Shown one piece after another: positions 1-8,706 of a stretch of 64,000 nucleotides of DNA (position 1 is its first letter; each line of letters opens with the position of its first letter). The notes under the pieces are model-generated. The model was not told the DNA's origin. It did not search any database and saw only the letters and a list, made by a program, of their open reading frames with translations. Source of the DNA: Undibacterium hunanense (GTDB taxonomy: Bacteria; Pseudomonadota; Gammaproteobacteria; Burkholderiales; Burkholderiaceae_D); the NCBI RefSeq assembly GCF_014284335.1, contig NZ_JACOGF010000007.1, positions 124,001 through 188,000 on the forward strand. Reading direction: 5' to 3'. Both the position numbers and the translations under genes were made by a program.

Positions 1-1034
1 GTGCATTGTTACGCATCGTGATGGGTATCCTGGTCGATCATCTGAAACCCAAAAAAGCCGGTCTTATTGGTCAGGTCGTGGTGCTGGCAGGCCTGTGCTG
101 GGCATGGCTGGGCAATATACATACGTATGAACAGTTATTATTTCTGGGTGTGATTTTAGGTGTGGCCGGCTCTGCCTTTGCGGTTGCACTGCCACTGGCG
201 TCGCGCTGGTATCCGCCAGAGCATCAGGGCACGGCGCTGGGTATTGCCGGTGCGGGTAATTCCGGCACTGCTTTTGCTGCCCTGTTTGCACCAGCACTGG
301 CGATTGCCTACGGCTGGTCGAATGTGTTTGGACTGGCCCTGATCCCATTGATAGTGGCACTGATTGTCTACCTGATTTTTGCCAAGGATGCGCCGGGTGA
401 AACACCCAGCAAATCACTGGGTGAATACCTGGCCGTACTGAAGGATAAGGATGCCTGGTGGTTCATGTTCTTCTATAGTGTGACCTTCGGTGGTTTTTCT
501 GGCCTGGCATCGTCACTGACCATTTATTTCAATACGCAATATGGTCTGTCGCCTGTCCACGCTGGTTATTTCACTGCGGCCTGTGTATTTGCTGGTTCAC
601 TGGTGCGTCCGTTCGGTGGCCGCATTGCAGACCGTATCGGTGGTATCAAGACACTGTCGGTGATGTACACCGTTGCTGCGGCCTTCCTGTTTATAGCTGC
701 GACTGGCTTGCAGTCATCCGTGGCTGCCGTGGTCGTCTTTGTGATCGCCATGCTGGCACTGGGTACCGGTAATGGGGCAGTGTTCCAGCTGGTACCGCAA
801 CGCTTCCGCAAAGAGATGGGCGTCATGACCGGTCTGGTGGGTATGGCCGGTGGTGTCGGTGGTTTTTATCTGGCGGCCAGTATGGGTTATTCACGCCAGA
901 TCACCGGCAGCTATCAACTGGGTCTGTCAATTTTTGCCGGTCTGGCGATTGTCGCCCTGCTCGGTTTATCATTGGTGAAGAAGCGCTGGCGCACCACCTG
1001 GGGTTCTGCTGCCATGACCACTGCAAAAATCTGA
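1..1034 (+). CDS. NarK/NasA-family nitrate/nitrite MFS transporter, C-terminal part
   Basis: This inner-membrane MFS transporter most likely imports nitrate (or exchanges nitrate for nitrite). Only the C-terminal ~343 residues are in the window; the frame is open to the left edge, so the TTG near base 6 is not the true start. The first visible residues (RIVMGILVD) match the conserved MFS loop between helices 2 and 3, and about ten hydrophobic helices follow. GTGNGAVFQLVP at about residue 250 is the second nitrate-signature motif of the NarK/NasA family, and an earlier glycine-rich stretch (GIAGAGNSGT) is the first. The next gene, 23 bases on, is a phosphatase/kinase fusion, an arrangement known beside assimilatory nasA genes in Pseudomonas and Burkholderiales. 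That favours an assimilatory rather than a respiratory role, but this is inference. Confidence 0.88.
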   Translation, partial: ALLRIVMGILVDHLKPKKAGLIGQVVVLAGLCWAWLGNIHTYEQLLFLGVILGVAGSAFAVALPLASRWYPPEHQGTALGIAGAGNSGTAFAALFAPALAIAYGWSNVFGLALIPLIVALIVYLIFAKDAPGETPSKSLGEYLAVLKDKDAWWFMFFYSVTFGGFSGLASSLTIYFNTQYGLSPVHAGYFTAACVFAGSLVRPFGGRIADRIGGIKTLSVMYTVAAAFLFIAATGLQSSVAAVVVFVIAMLALGTGNGAVFQLVPQRFRKEMGVMTGLVGMAGGVGGFYLAASMGYSRQITGSYQLGLSIFAGLAIVALLGLSLVKKRWRTTWGSAAMTTAKI

Positions 1035-1057
1035 TCAACTGAGAGCTATCCCACACC

Positions 1058-2770
1058 ATGCCACTCATCGTCACCACCGGCTATCAGTCTGTCGCAGGCG
1101 TGCGTAGCCGCAATGAAGATTTTGTCGGCATGGTGACACCCGGTGAGCCGGAACTGTCAAGCAAGGGCATGATACTGGCCGTCGCCGACGGCGTATCCGG
1201 CAGTGAAGGCGGGCGCGAGGCGGCAGAATATGTCGTGCGCGGTTTACTGACTGATTATTACGCCACCCCGGATACCTGGGAAGTCACCACGGCACTGGAA
1301 AAAGTCGTGGTCGCCATGAATAGCTGGGTACAGCAGCAAGGCTCGGTCAGGCGCGAGCTGGCTGGCATGGCCACCACTCTGACTACCCTGGTATTGCGTG
1401 GACGCATGTATTACAGCGCCCATGTCGGCGATACCCGCTGCTATCTGCTGCGTAATGGCAACTTGCAGAAGTTGACCCAGGACCATGTCTGGGACAGACC
1501 GGAAATGCAGCATGTGCTGACGCGGGCGATAGGCCTGGATTCGCACCTGGTCATCGACCATGGCATGGGTGAACTGCGTGCCGGTGATGTGTTCTTGCTG
1601 GCCAGTGACGGTGTCTGGGCTGCCATCAGCGAATATGACCTGAATGATTTTCTGCAACAAGTCAGCGCCCAAAGCCTGAGCCCGGACCTGGCCTGCACTG
1701 GCCTGTGTGAAGCCGCCATGAAGGCCGGCTCACAAGACAATTGCAGTGCCCTGGTCGTGCGTGTCAATGAATTGCCGGAAGGTGATTTGCGCGATGCCAT
1801 TACCGAATTACATGTCCTGCCCGTACCACCCCGCATGAAACCTGGCCAGACGCTGGATGGCTATGTGATAGATGAAGTCATGCATACCTCGCAGACCACG
1901 CTGCTGTACCGGGTGACCGATCCAGTCCATCACCGCAAGCTGGTGCTGAAGACCCTGCACCCCGACCGCGCCACAGACGCCCAGGAACGTTCTGCCTTTG
2001 CGCATGAAGCCTGGCTGGCGAAACGCGTGGTCGCCCGCTTCTTTCCCCAGGTGATCACGCCAGAACAAAGAAATTACCTGTATTACCTGTCTACCTGGCA
2101 CGCTGGTGATTCGCTGCAAAGACGGCTGGATGCCGGGCAGCATTTTACCGTACCCGAAGCCGTCGTCTGCGGTGGCAAACTGGTGCGTGCGGTCGGTGCG
2201 CTACACAGGCGCAGCATCTTGCACAGGGACATCAAACCTGCGAATGTACATCTGGGCGACGATGATGAAATCCGCATCCTCGATCTGGGTGTGGCGCAGT
2301 CCGGCTTTGACAGCAAGGACAGCTCACCAGCCAGCAACTTCAATCTGGCAGGCACGCCCTCTTTTCTGGCACCGGAACAATTCCAGGGGGAACCACCATC
2401 CAGGGCGACGGATATCTACGCCACTGGCGTGACCCTGTATTACCTGCTGACCCGGCATTATCCCTATGGAGAGGTAGAACCTTTCCAGCGCCCCAAGTTC
2501 GGTGAGCCGGTGACGCCGGGTCGTTATCGCCCTGACTTGCCACACTGGCTGGAAAATGTCTTGCTGAAAGCGGTTGCCCGTGACCCGCAAGATCGCTTTG
2601 AAACAGCAGAAGAATTTCTGCTGGCACTAGAACGCGGTGCCGCCCATCCCCTGCCTGCCCCCAGCATCAAGCCACTGGCCCAGCGCGACCCGCTGTCGCT
2701 GTGGCGTGCGCTGGCCGTCATCTCCATCGTCGCCAACCTCTTGCTGGTATATCTGCTGATCGCACGTTAA
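1058..2770 (+). CDS. Bifunctional PP2C phosphatase / Ser-Thr protein kinase with C-terminal membrane anchor
   Basis: A 570-residue fusion. Residues ~5-240 form a PP2C phosphatase with the metal-binding motifs RNEDF (18-22), ADGVSG (43-48), HVGDTR (122-127), SDGVW (183-187) and SQDN (225-228). Residues ~265-530 form a Hanks-type kinase: Lys298 in VLKTL, catalytic loop HRDIKPAN (389-396), DLG (409-411) replacing DFG, and APEQF in the activation segment. No glycine-rich loop is recognisable near residues 272-286 (MHTSQTTLLYRV), so ATP binding may be unusual. A hydrophobic helix at ~548-568 probably anchors it in the inner membrane facing the cytoplasm. It lies 23 bases after the nitrate transporter and is probably co-transcribed with it. 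The role in nitrate uptake is inferred from context; the substrate is unknown. Confidence 0.9.
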   Translation: MPLIVTTGYQSVAGVRSRNEDFVGMVTPGEPELSSKGMILAVADGVSGSEGGREAAEYVVRGLLTDYYATPDTWEVTTALEKVVVAMNSWVQQQGSVRRELAGMATTLTTLVLRGRMYYSAHVGDTRCYLLRNGNLQKLTQDHVWDRPEMQHVLTRAIGLDSHLVIDHGMGELRAGDVFLLASDGVWAAISEYDLNDFLQQVSAQSLSPDLACTGLCEAAMKAGSQDNCSALVVRVNELPEGDLRDAITELHVLPVPPRMKPGQTLDGYVIDEVMHTSQTTLLYRVTDPVHHRKLVLKTLHPDRATDAQERSAFAHEAWLAKRVVARFFPQVITPEQRNYLYYLSTWHAGDSLQRRLDAGQHFTVPEAVVCGGKLVRAVGALHRRSILHRDIKPANVHLGDDDEIRILDLGVAQSGFDSKDSSPASNFNLAGTPSFLAPEQFQGEPPSRATDIYATGVTLYYLLTRHYPYGEVEPFQRPKFGEPVTPGRYRPDLPHWLENVLLKAVARDPQDRFETAEEFLLALERGAAHPLPAPSIKPLAQRDPLSLWRALAVISIVANLLLVYLLIAR

Positions 2771-2847
2771 GCAAAACCCGCTTGCACCCGTGGCATGATG
2801 CATACTGCAACTGTTTGTAGATACTCAGTTCATAAATAAGGCTGAGT

Positions 2848-5031
2848 GTGAATAATGATATTGCCCTCATAATTAATAGTGTATTAACATTGGGCAGATA
2901 TTCACTTGTAGACTGCTTTGCCATGCGTAACAGCTTTGACCGCCTGATACATATACTGCGCTTGCGCCGCATAGGGGTAAGACTGGCGCTCAGCTATGCC
3001 TTGTTGCTGGGCTTGTTTACCATCGTCCTGTTGTTGCCAATCTCACAAATTCGCAAAATGACGGCGCAGAGTAATAAATTTGCCACCAAGGAAATACAAA
3101 GCCTGCTGTATGTACAGGAACTCAGTTTATCCACAGAAAATGTCGGACGTGCTCTGCTGCAACTGCTGACCGTACCCTATGAACAGCGCATACCCGAATA
3201 TGCCGCCGTAGACGAGAAAAATCGCCAGATCGACAAACTCATCAGCGCCCTGGAAGCTTCACTCAGCGATGACGAACAATTGCAGACCCTGAAGAATCTC
3301 AAGGAAAAACGCAATATTTACCAGCAAAACTATATTGTCACCGTCAACCAGCTCGAAGATGAAGGACAGGAAGCTGCCAAATCCACTTTTCTGAAACAGG
3401 TGCAGCCGGCATTGGGTAACCTGCTGCAGGAATCAAAAACTTTCCTCGACCGTGAACAAAAGCTGATACAGCAACACCAAGCCGAAGCCCAGCAAGACTT
3501 TGAACGCACAGGCATGATGGTGGCGCTGCTGTCAGGCTTTGCGGTATTGGTAGCAGCGGTTCTGGCCTGGCTGACAACCCGAAGTGTGGTGCGGCCACTG
3601 GCGCGACTTCAGGCCAGCGCACTGCGAATCGCCAACGGTGATTACCAGACACGTCTGACACCCGGCAAGACAGAAGAAGTGGCACGTGTAGGCGAAGCCC
3701 TGAATGCGATGGCCACTGCCATCGGCATACGCGAGCAAACCGTCGAGCACCTGGCTTACTATGACCCACTGACCGATCTGCCGAATCGCACCTTCATGCT
3801 GAAAACCCATGACGGCAAAGGTGAGCCACACCAGGGGCTGATACTGATGGATCTGGCGCGCCTTAAAATCATCAATGAGACCCTGGGTTTTGATACCGGA
3901 GATACCGTCATCTATGATGTGGCCACGCGTCTCAAATCGGTAGTCAGCCAGGACGATGGCGAGCGCAAACCCTGGCTGGCAAGACTGGCTGGCGGTGCCT
4001 TTGCCATACTGTGCTTTGATACCAGCAAAAGCACCATGGAAAACCTGCATCAGCGTATTGATGCTGTCATGGCCGAACCGGTCAAGTGTGCCCAGCACTC
4101 TGTCGACGTCAGCCTGGTGTACGGCCTGGCCATCACCATCGACACTGCATTGCCCTTGATGACCCTGATACGCAATGCCGAAGTGGCCCTGTATGCGGCC
4201 AAGCGCAGTGCCAGTGCAGCAGCCTGGTATACCGATGCGCAAGAAGCCTCACGTCTCAGTCATTTAAGCCTGCTGTCTGATCTGCGTTCTGCCGTCAGGG
4301 ATTCAGAACTGCAAATGTGGCTGCAGCCCAAACTGCATCTGGTCGATGGCAAGGCCTATGGCTTTGAAGCGCTGGTACGCTGGCAACATCCGACCCGTGG
4401 CTTTATTTCACCGGCCGAATTTGTCCCCTTTGCCGAACGCACCGGCTATATCAGCATGCTGACCATGTGGATGCTGGAAAAAGCCATCACCACCCTGCTG
4501 GGCTGGCAACAGAATTATCCGCAGCAAACCATTGCCGTCAATGTCAGCACCCATGATTTGCGGGATACCAGTTTTCCAGACCAGATCGCCGCACTGTTGC
4601 AGCGCCATGCCGTCAACCCGGCCTTGCTGAAACTGGAAATCACCGAAAGCGGCATCATGGAAGACCCCGACAGCACCATACTGCTGCTCAAGCGCTTGCG
4701 CGATATCGGGCTGGATCTGTCGATTGATGATTTTGGTACCGGCTACTCTTCGCTATCTTATTTACAGCGCCTGCCGGTGAGTGAGTTGAAGATAGACCGC
4801 AGCTTTGTGACCAATATCGATGCCCTGCCCAGCACCCAGAGTCTGGTCAAGGCCATCATTGCCATGGGTCATGGTCTGGGGCTGAGCGTGATTGCAGAAG
4901 GCATAGAAACTGCCGCAGAACGCGAAACCTTGCGTATGTTAGGCTGCGATTCCATGCAGGGCTATTTTGCCAGCAAGCCGCTGTACGGCGAAGCCCTGCA
5001 AACATGGTTGACCAATTTACCGGCGAACTGA
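2848..5031 (+). CDS. HAMP-GGDEF-EAL membrane protein, probable c-di-GMP phosphodiesterase
   Basis: Membrane signalling protein of up to 727 residues. A transmembrane helix (~42-64) is followed by a helical periplasmic sensor domain (~65-220), a second helix (~222-244), HAMP (~245-297), GGDEF (~300-465) and EAL (~475-720). The GGDEF active site is replaced by AGGAF (381-385), so cyclase activity is not expected. The EAL domain keeps FEALVRW (506-512), the Asn in VNVS, ITES and DDFGTGYSS, so it should hydrolyse c-di-GMP. The GTG start has AAGG six bases upstream; an in-frame ATG at 2923 gives a tidier N-terminus but lacks a clear Shine-Dalgarno sequence. The stop is immediately followed by the start of the histidine kinase gene, so the two are probably one transcript. 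Confidence 0.9.
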   Translation: MNNDIALIINSVLTLGRYSLVDCFAMRNSFDRLIHILRLRRIGVRLALSYALLLGLFTIVLLLPISQIRKMTAQSNKFATKEIQSLLYVQELSLSTENVGRALLQLLTVPYEQRIPEYAAVDEKNRQIDKLISALEASLSDDEQLQTLKNLKEKRNIYQQNYIVTVNQLEDEGQEAAKSTFLKQVQPALGNLLQESKTFLDREQKLIQQHQAEAQQDFERTGMMVALLSGFAVLVAAVLAWLTTRSVVRPLARLQASALRIANGDYQTRLTPGKTEEVARVGEALNAMATAIGIREQTVEHLAYYDPLTDLPNRTFMLKTHDGKGEPHQGLILMDLARLKIINETLGFDTGDTVIYDVATRLKSVVSQDDGERKPWLARLAGGAFAILCFDTSKSTMENLHQRIDAVMAEPVKCAQHSVDVSLVYGLAITIDTALPLMTLIRNAEVALYAAKRSASAAAWYTDAQEASRLSHLSLLSDLRSAVRDSELQMWLQPKLHLVDGKAYGFEALVRWQHPTRGFISPAEFVPFAERTGYISMLTMWMLEKAITTLLGWQQNYPQQTIAVNVSTHDLRDTSFPDQIAALLQRHAVNPALLKLEITESGIMEDPDSTILLLKRLRDIGLDLSIDDFGTGYSSLSYLQRLPVSELKIDRSFVTNIDALPSTQSLVKAIIAMGHGLGLSVIAEGIETAAERETLRMLGCDSMQGYFASKPLYGEALQTWLTNLPAN

Positions 5032-8000
5032 GTGATTCTCATGCAAGCACCAGCCCTCCCAAGCGATGAAACCCTACGCCTGCAGACGCTACAGGCATGT
5101 GCCATCCTCGATACCCCGGCAGAAGAGCGCTTTGACCGGCTGACGCGGCTGGCAAGACATCTGTTCCAGACACCGATTGCCCTGGTGTCGCTGATAGATA
5201 CTGACCGCCAGTGGTTCAAATCACGTCAGGGGCTGGATGCCACACAGACACCCAGGGATATCTCATTTTGCGGCCACGCCATCTTGTCGCAAGATGTCTT
5301 GTATGTGCCGGACGCCAGGCTGGATTTGCGTTTTTCTGATAACCCGCTGGTCACTACCGGTCCCAATATACGTTTTTATGCCGGCGCACCACTGCGTGCC
5401 AGAAACGGCCAGCGGCTGGGTACACTGTGCATCATAGACAGCGTGCCAAGAACCCTGAGCCAGGATGACATCATCGCGCTGCGCGATCTTGCCGATTGCG
5501 TAGAGCATGAATTTTCAAGGGAAGAACAGCAACGCCAGCATCATGCCTTGCTAGCCCTGACCGAAATTACCTCGCTGTCCTATCAGCACCCCGAAAACCT
5601 GTTGCGACAGGCACTGGAAATGGCCTGTGATTACCTGGGTATCGGTACCGGGCACATCGTCAAAATAAAGGATGGGATATGTGAAATCGTCCTGCGGCAA
5701 TCCGGTGACGAGCGTTTTCATGAGGGCGAGAAAGTCCCACTATCCCATTCGTTTGCATCACTGACTGTAGCCAGCAATACCGTCTTTCATATCGCTGACG
5801 TATTTGACAGCCCGTATCTGCGCCACCCCGGCTATACGCAACTGGGCGTGGCCAGCTATATCTCGGTCACCCTGTACATGAATGAGCACCAATATGGGAC
5901 TCTGAATTTTTCAGATGTGCATGCACGCCTGTTCCCATTTTCAGATGTGGAAATTGAATTCGTGCGTTTGCTGGGTGACTGGGTAAGCGGTGTACTGAAA
6001 CGCCAGGAACTGGACAGCCAGTTGCAACAACAGCGTATGCTGAGTGATGCCATCGCCCAAACCCAGGCCTTGTTTATCAGCGAAAGCGATCAGGAAAAAG
6101 GCTTTGAATCCCTGCTCGCAGCAACCCTGAACCTGACCGGCAGCGAATGTGGCTTCATCAGTGAAGTCTTGCGCGGCAAGCAGGGTGAAATCGTCCTGAA
6201 ATCAACCGTACTGGCCTGGAATACCAATAAGGAGCTGACCGTAGGTACACCTCTGGGGCAAGACGTGCAAGATCAGGTAGCACAGTATCTGACGACACTG
6301 TTTGGTGTCCAGGACAATACCTTGCAAGCCAGGCTGCTGCATACACCAGAGCTGGCAGAACTGGATATCATTTTTCCAGAACATCTGAGGCCGATTGAAA
6401 ATTTCCTTGGCATTCCAGTTCATTACGATGGTGAACTGATTGCCATCGTCGGCATTGCCAATCGCCAGCATGACGCAAGCGCAGATGATGCATTGATCGC
6501 CTTTCTCAAACCACTGTTCAGTACATTGGGACAATTGATCAGCGCGGCCCGTGTGCAAAAGCACAGATATGAAACCGAACGTCAGTTGGCGAACGTGATC
6601 AAGGGTACCAATATCGGTACCTGGGAATGCAATATCGTCACCGGTGAAACCATCTACAACGAACGCTGGGCAGAAATGCTGGGGTATACCCTGGCTGAAC
6701 TCAGCCCCACGACGGTGGATACCTGGCTGAAACTGTGTCACCCGGAAGACTTGAAGATGACCAGTGCCTTGATTGATCAGCACTTCCGTGGCGAGGTAGA
6801 GTATTTCGATCTCAAAAGCCGCATGCGGCACAAGGATGGCCGCTGGATCTGGATACATGATCGCGGTTGTGTAGTCAGTTGGGGCCCCGATGGCCAGCCG
6901 CTGATCATGTCCGGCAGCCACGCCGACATCACCACGCAAAAAGAAGCCGAAGCAGAACTGGAACACGCGCTTGAGTTACTGGAAAAATCAAATGCAGCAG
7001 CCCGCATAGGTACCTGGGAACTGGATGCACAGACCCGGGAACTGCACTGGAGTAAGGTCACGCGGCAAATCCATGAAGTGGATGAAGATTTCAGTTGTAC
7101 CGTAGAACATGCCATCAGTTTCTACAAGAATGAACTCTACCAGCAAAAGATAACCCAGATGGTGGGTGACGCACTGCGTGAAGGCAAGGCCTTTGATACC
7201 GAATTGTGCATCATTACCGCGCGCGGTAATGAACGTTGCGTGCATGTCATCGGCTTTCCGCAGTTTGAAAACGATGTCTGTCTGCGTCTGTACGGTACCT
7301 TCCAGGACATCAGCGAAAGAAAGGCTGCCGAAGAATCCCTGCGCGATCACGCGACCCACACCAGCACCATCGTTGACAATGTACTGGATGGCATCATCAC
7401 GCTGAATGAAGATGAATACATACTCAGCCTCAACAATGCCGCTGCCAATATTTTTGGTTATGACATTGATGACCTGCCCGGCCAGCACATACGCCAATTG
7501 ATGCCACAGGCATTTATCGATCTGGCAGGGGAACCCGCAGCATCAACAACAGCAACAGGTGACGACACACTGGCACAGGACAAAGAAGAATCAGTCGCTA
7601 AGGTGACCGGCGTCAGCGGTGTCAAAGACATCATTGGCATAGGCCGTGAAATCACCGGGCGCAAACAGGATGGCAGCCTGTTCCCGCTTGATGTATCGAT
7701 GTCTGCCGTCAAACGCCAGGGCAAGCCCCTGTACATAGGCCTGATGCGCGACATCACCGAACGCAAGCGTATTGAACAGATCAAGAATGAATTCATATCT
7801 ACCGTCAGCCATGAGCTGCGCACGCCACTGACATCCATCTCTGGTGCGCTGGGTCTGATATCGGGTGGTGCTCTTGGCAGCTTCCCCGATCGTATACAGC
7901 AGATGCTGGACATCGCCATTAAAAATTGCCTGCGCCTGACTTTCCTCATCAATGATTTGCTGGATATGGAAAAACTGTCGGCGGGTAAAATGGTCTTCCA

Positions 8001-8478
8001 TTTCCAGACTGTGCCACTGTCTGATGTGTTGGTACAGGCCATAGAATCGAATCAGACTTTTGGTGCACAACGTCAGGTATCGCTGCGTCTGGCGCATCCG
8101 GTCCCGGCTGTCAATATATCGGTCGATATACAAAGATTCATGCAGGTACTGTCCAACCTGCTGTCCAACGCCATCAAGTATTCGCCAGAAAACGGTATGG
8201 TAGACATCACCACCATAGCCAGCGAACGCCGCGTGCGCATCAATGTGATTGACCATGGTGCGGGTGTGCCAAACGAATTCAGGGACAGGATATTTCAAAA
8301 GTTTGCCCAGGCAGATTCATCGGATACACGCCAGAACGGCGGTACAGGGCTGGGCCTGGCGATTACCCGTGAACTGGTTGAAAGAATGGATGGCAATATC
8401 GGCTTTGAATCGCGCCCGGGACGCGGAGCCAAGTTTTATATCGACCTGCCCATCTCACCCAAAGATCCAGGCAATTAA
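5032..8478 (+). CDS. Multi-domain GAF/PAS sensor histidine kinase
   Basis: A soluble 1148-residue sensor kinase with no convincing membrane segment. An N-terminal GAF domain of the type preceded by LDTPAEERFDRL (residues ~25-165) is followed by a second GAF (~180-330), a third, more divergent GAF-like region (~345-505) and three PAS/PAC units (~520-900). A HisKA domain (SHELRTPL, phospho-acceptor His near residue 927) and an HATPase domain (N box NLLSNAIKYSP, G1 DHGAGVP, G2 GGTGLGLA) close the protein. No receiver domain and no adjacent response regulator gene are present, so its partner lies elsewhere. It starts directly at the stop of the EAL gene. GTG at 5032 and ATG at 5041 are both possible starts and neither has a good Shine-Dalgarno sequence. 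The signal is unknown. Confidence 0.9.
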   Translation: MILMQAPALPSDETLRLQTLQACAILDTPAEERFDRLTRLARHLFQTPIALVSLIDTDRQWFKSRQGLDATQTPRDISFCGHAILSQDVLYVPDARLDLRFSDNPLVTTGPNIRFYAGAPLRARNGQRLGTLCIIDSVPRTLSQDDIIALRDLADCVEHEFSREEQQRQHHALLALTEITSLSYQHPENLLRQALEMACDYLGIGTGHIVKIKDGICEIVLRQSGDERFHEGEKVPLSHSFASLTVASNTVFHIADVFDSPYLRHPGYTQLGVASYISVTLYMNEHQYGTLNFSDVHARLFPFSDVEIEFVRLLGDWVSGVLKRQELDSQLQQQRMLSDAIAQTQALFISESDQEKGFESLLAATLNLTGSECGFISEVLRGKQGEIVLKSTVLAWNTNKELTVGTPLGQDVQDQVAQYLTTLFGVQDNTLQARLLHTPELAELDIIFPEHLRPIENFLGIPVHYDGELIAIVGIANRQHDASADDALIAFLKPLFSTLGQLISAARVQKHRYETERQLANVIKGTNIGTWECNIVTGETIYNERWAEMLGYTLAELSPTTVDTWLKLCHPEDLKMTSALIDQHFRGEVEYFDLKSRMRHKDGRWIWIHDRGCVVSWGPDGQPLIMSGSHADITTQKEAEAELEHALELLEKSNAAARIGTWELDAQTRELHWSKVTRQIHEVDEDFSCTVEHAISFYKNELYQQKITQMVGDALREGKAFDTELCIITARGNERCVHVIGFPQFENDVCLRLYGTFQDISERKAAEESLRDHATHTSTIVDNVLDGIITLNEDEYILSLNNAAANIFGYDIDDLPGQHIRQLMPQAFIDLAGEPAASTTATGDDTLAQDKEESVAKVTGVSGVKDIIGIGREITGRKQDGSLFPLDVSMSAVKRQGKPLYIGLMRDITERKRIEQIKNEFISTVSHELRTPLTSISGALGLISGGALGSFPDRIQQMLDIAIKNCLRLTFLINDLLDMEKLSAGKMVFHFQTVPLSDVLVQAIESNQTFGAQRQVSLRLAHPVPAVNISVDIQRFMQVLSNLLSNAIKYSPENGMVDITTIASERRVRINVIDHGAGVPNEFRDRIFQKFAQADSSDTRQNGGTGLGLAITRELVERMDGNIGFESRPGRGAKFYIDLPISPKDPGN

Positions 8479-8493
8479 ATCTATTTTGTCAAA

Positions 8494-8524
8494 GCCGCAC
8501 TGAAAGGATGCACTTCAGTGCGGC
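8494..8524. terminator. Perfect 11-bp hairpin after the histidine kinase gene
   Basis: Arms GCCGCACTGAA (8494-8504) and TTCAGTGCGGC (8514-8524) enclose a 9-base loop, 15 bases after the kinase stop. No T-run follows on the plus strand, so it may act as an RNA-stabilising 3' hairpin or a weak terminator rather than a classic intrinsic terminator. Confidence 0.5.
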
Positions 8525-8706
8525 CCCTGCGCTGAACATCGTGCTTTTCGATCAAATAACCGTCGCTGTGGCATCCATGCAAAAAGTTTTCATTTGCGCG
8601 ATGCAAAATAAACCACTACCATAGAACTTGCATTTTAAGCATCTGAATCTATTGACAAAAACAGATGCTCCGTGGTGGCATGACATTACTCTGGGCGGGC
8701 CTGTCG

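Noticed and set aside
3532-4242. 236-codon minus-strand frame inside the GGDEF-EAL gene
   Set aside because: A shadow of the coding strand with no start signal or motif.
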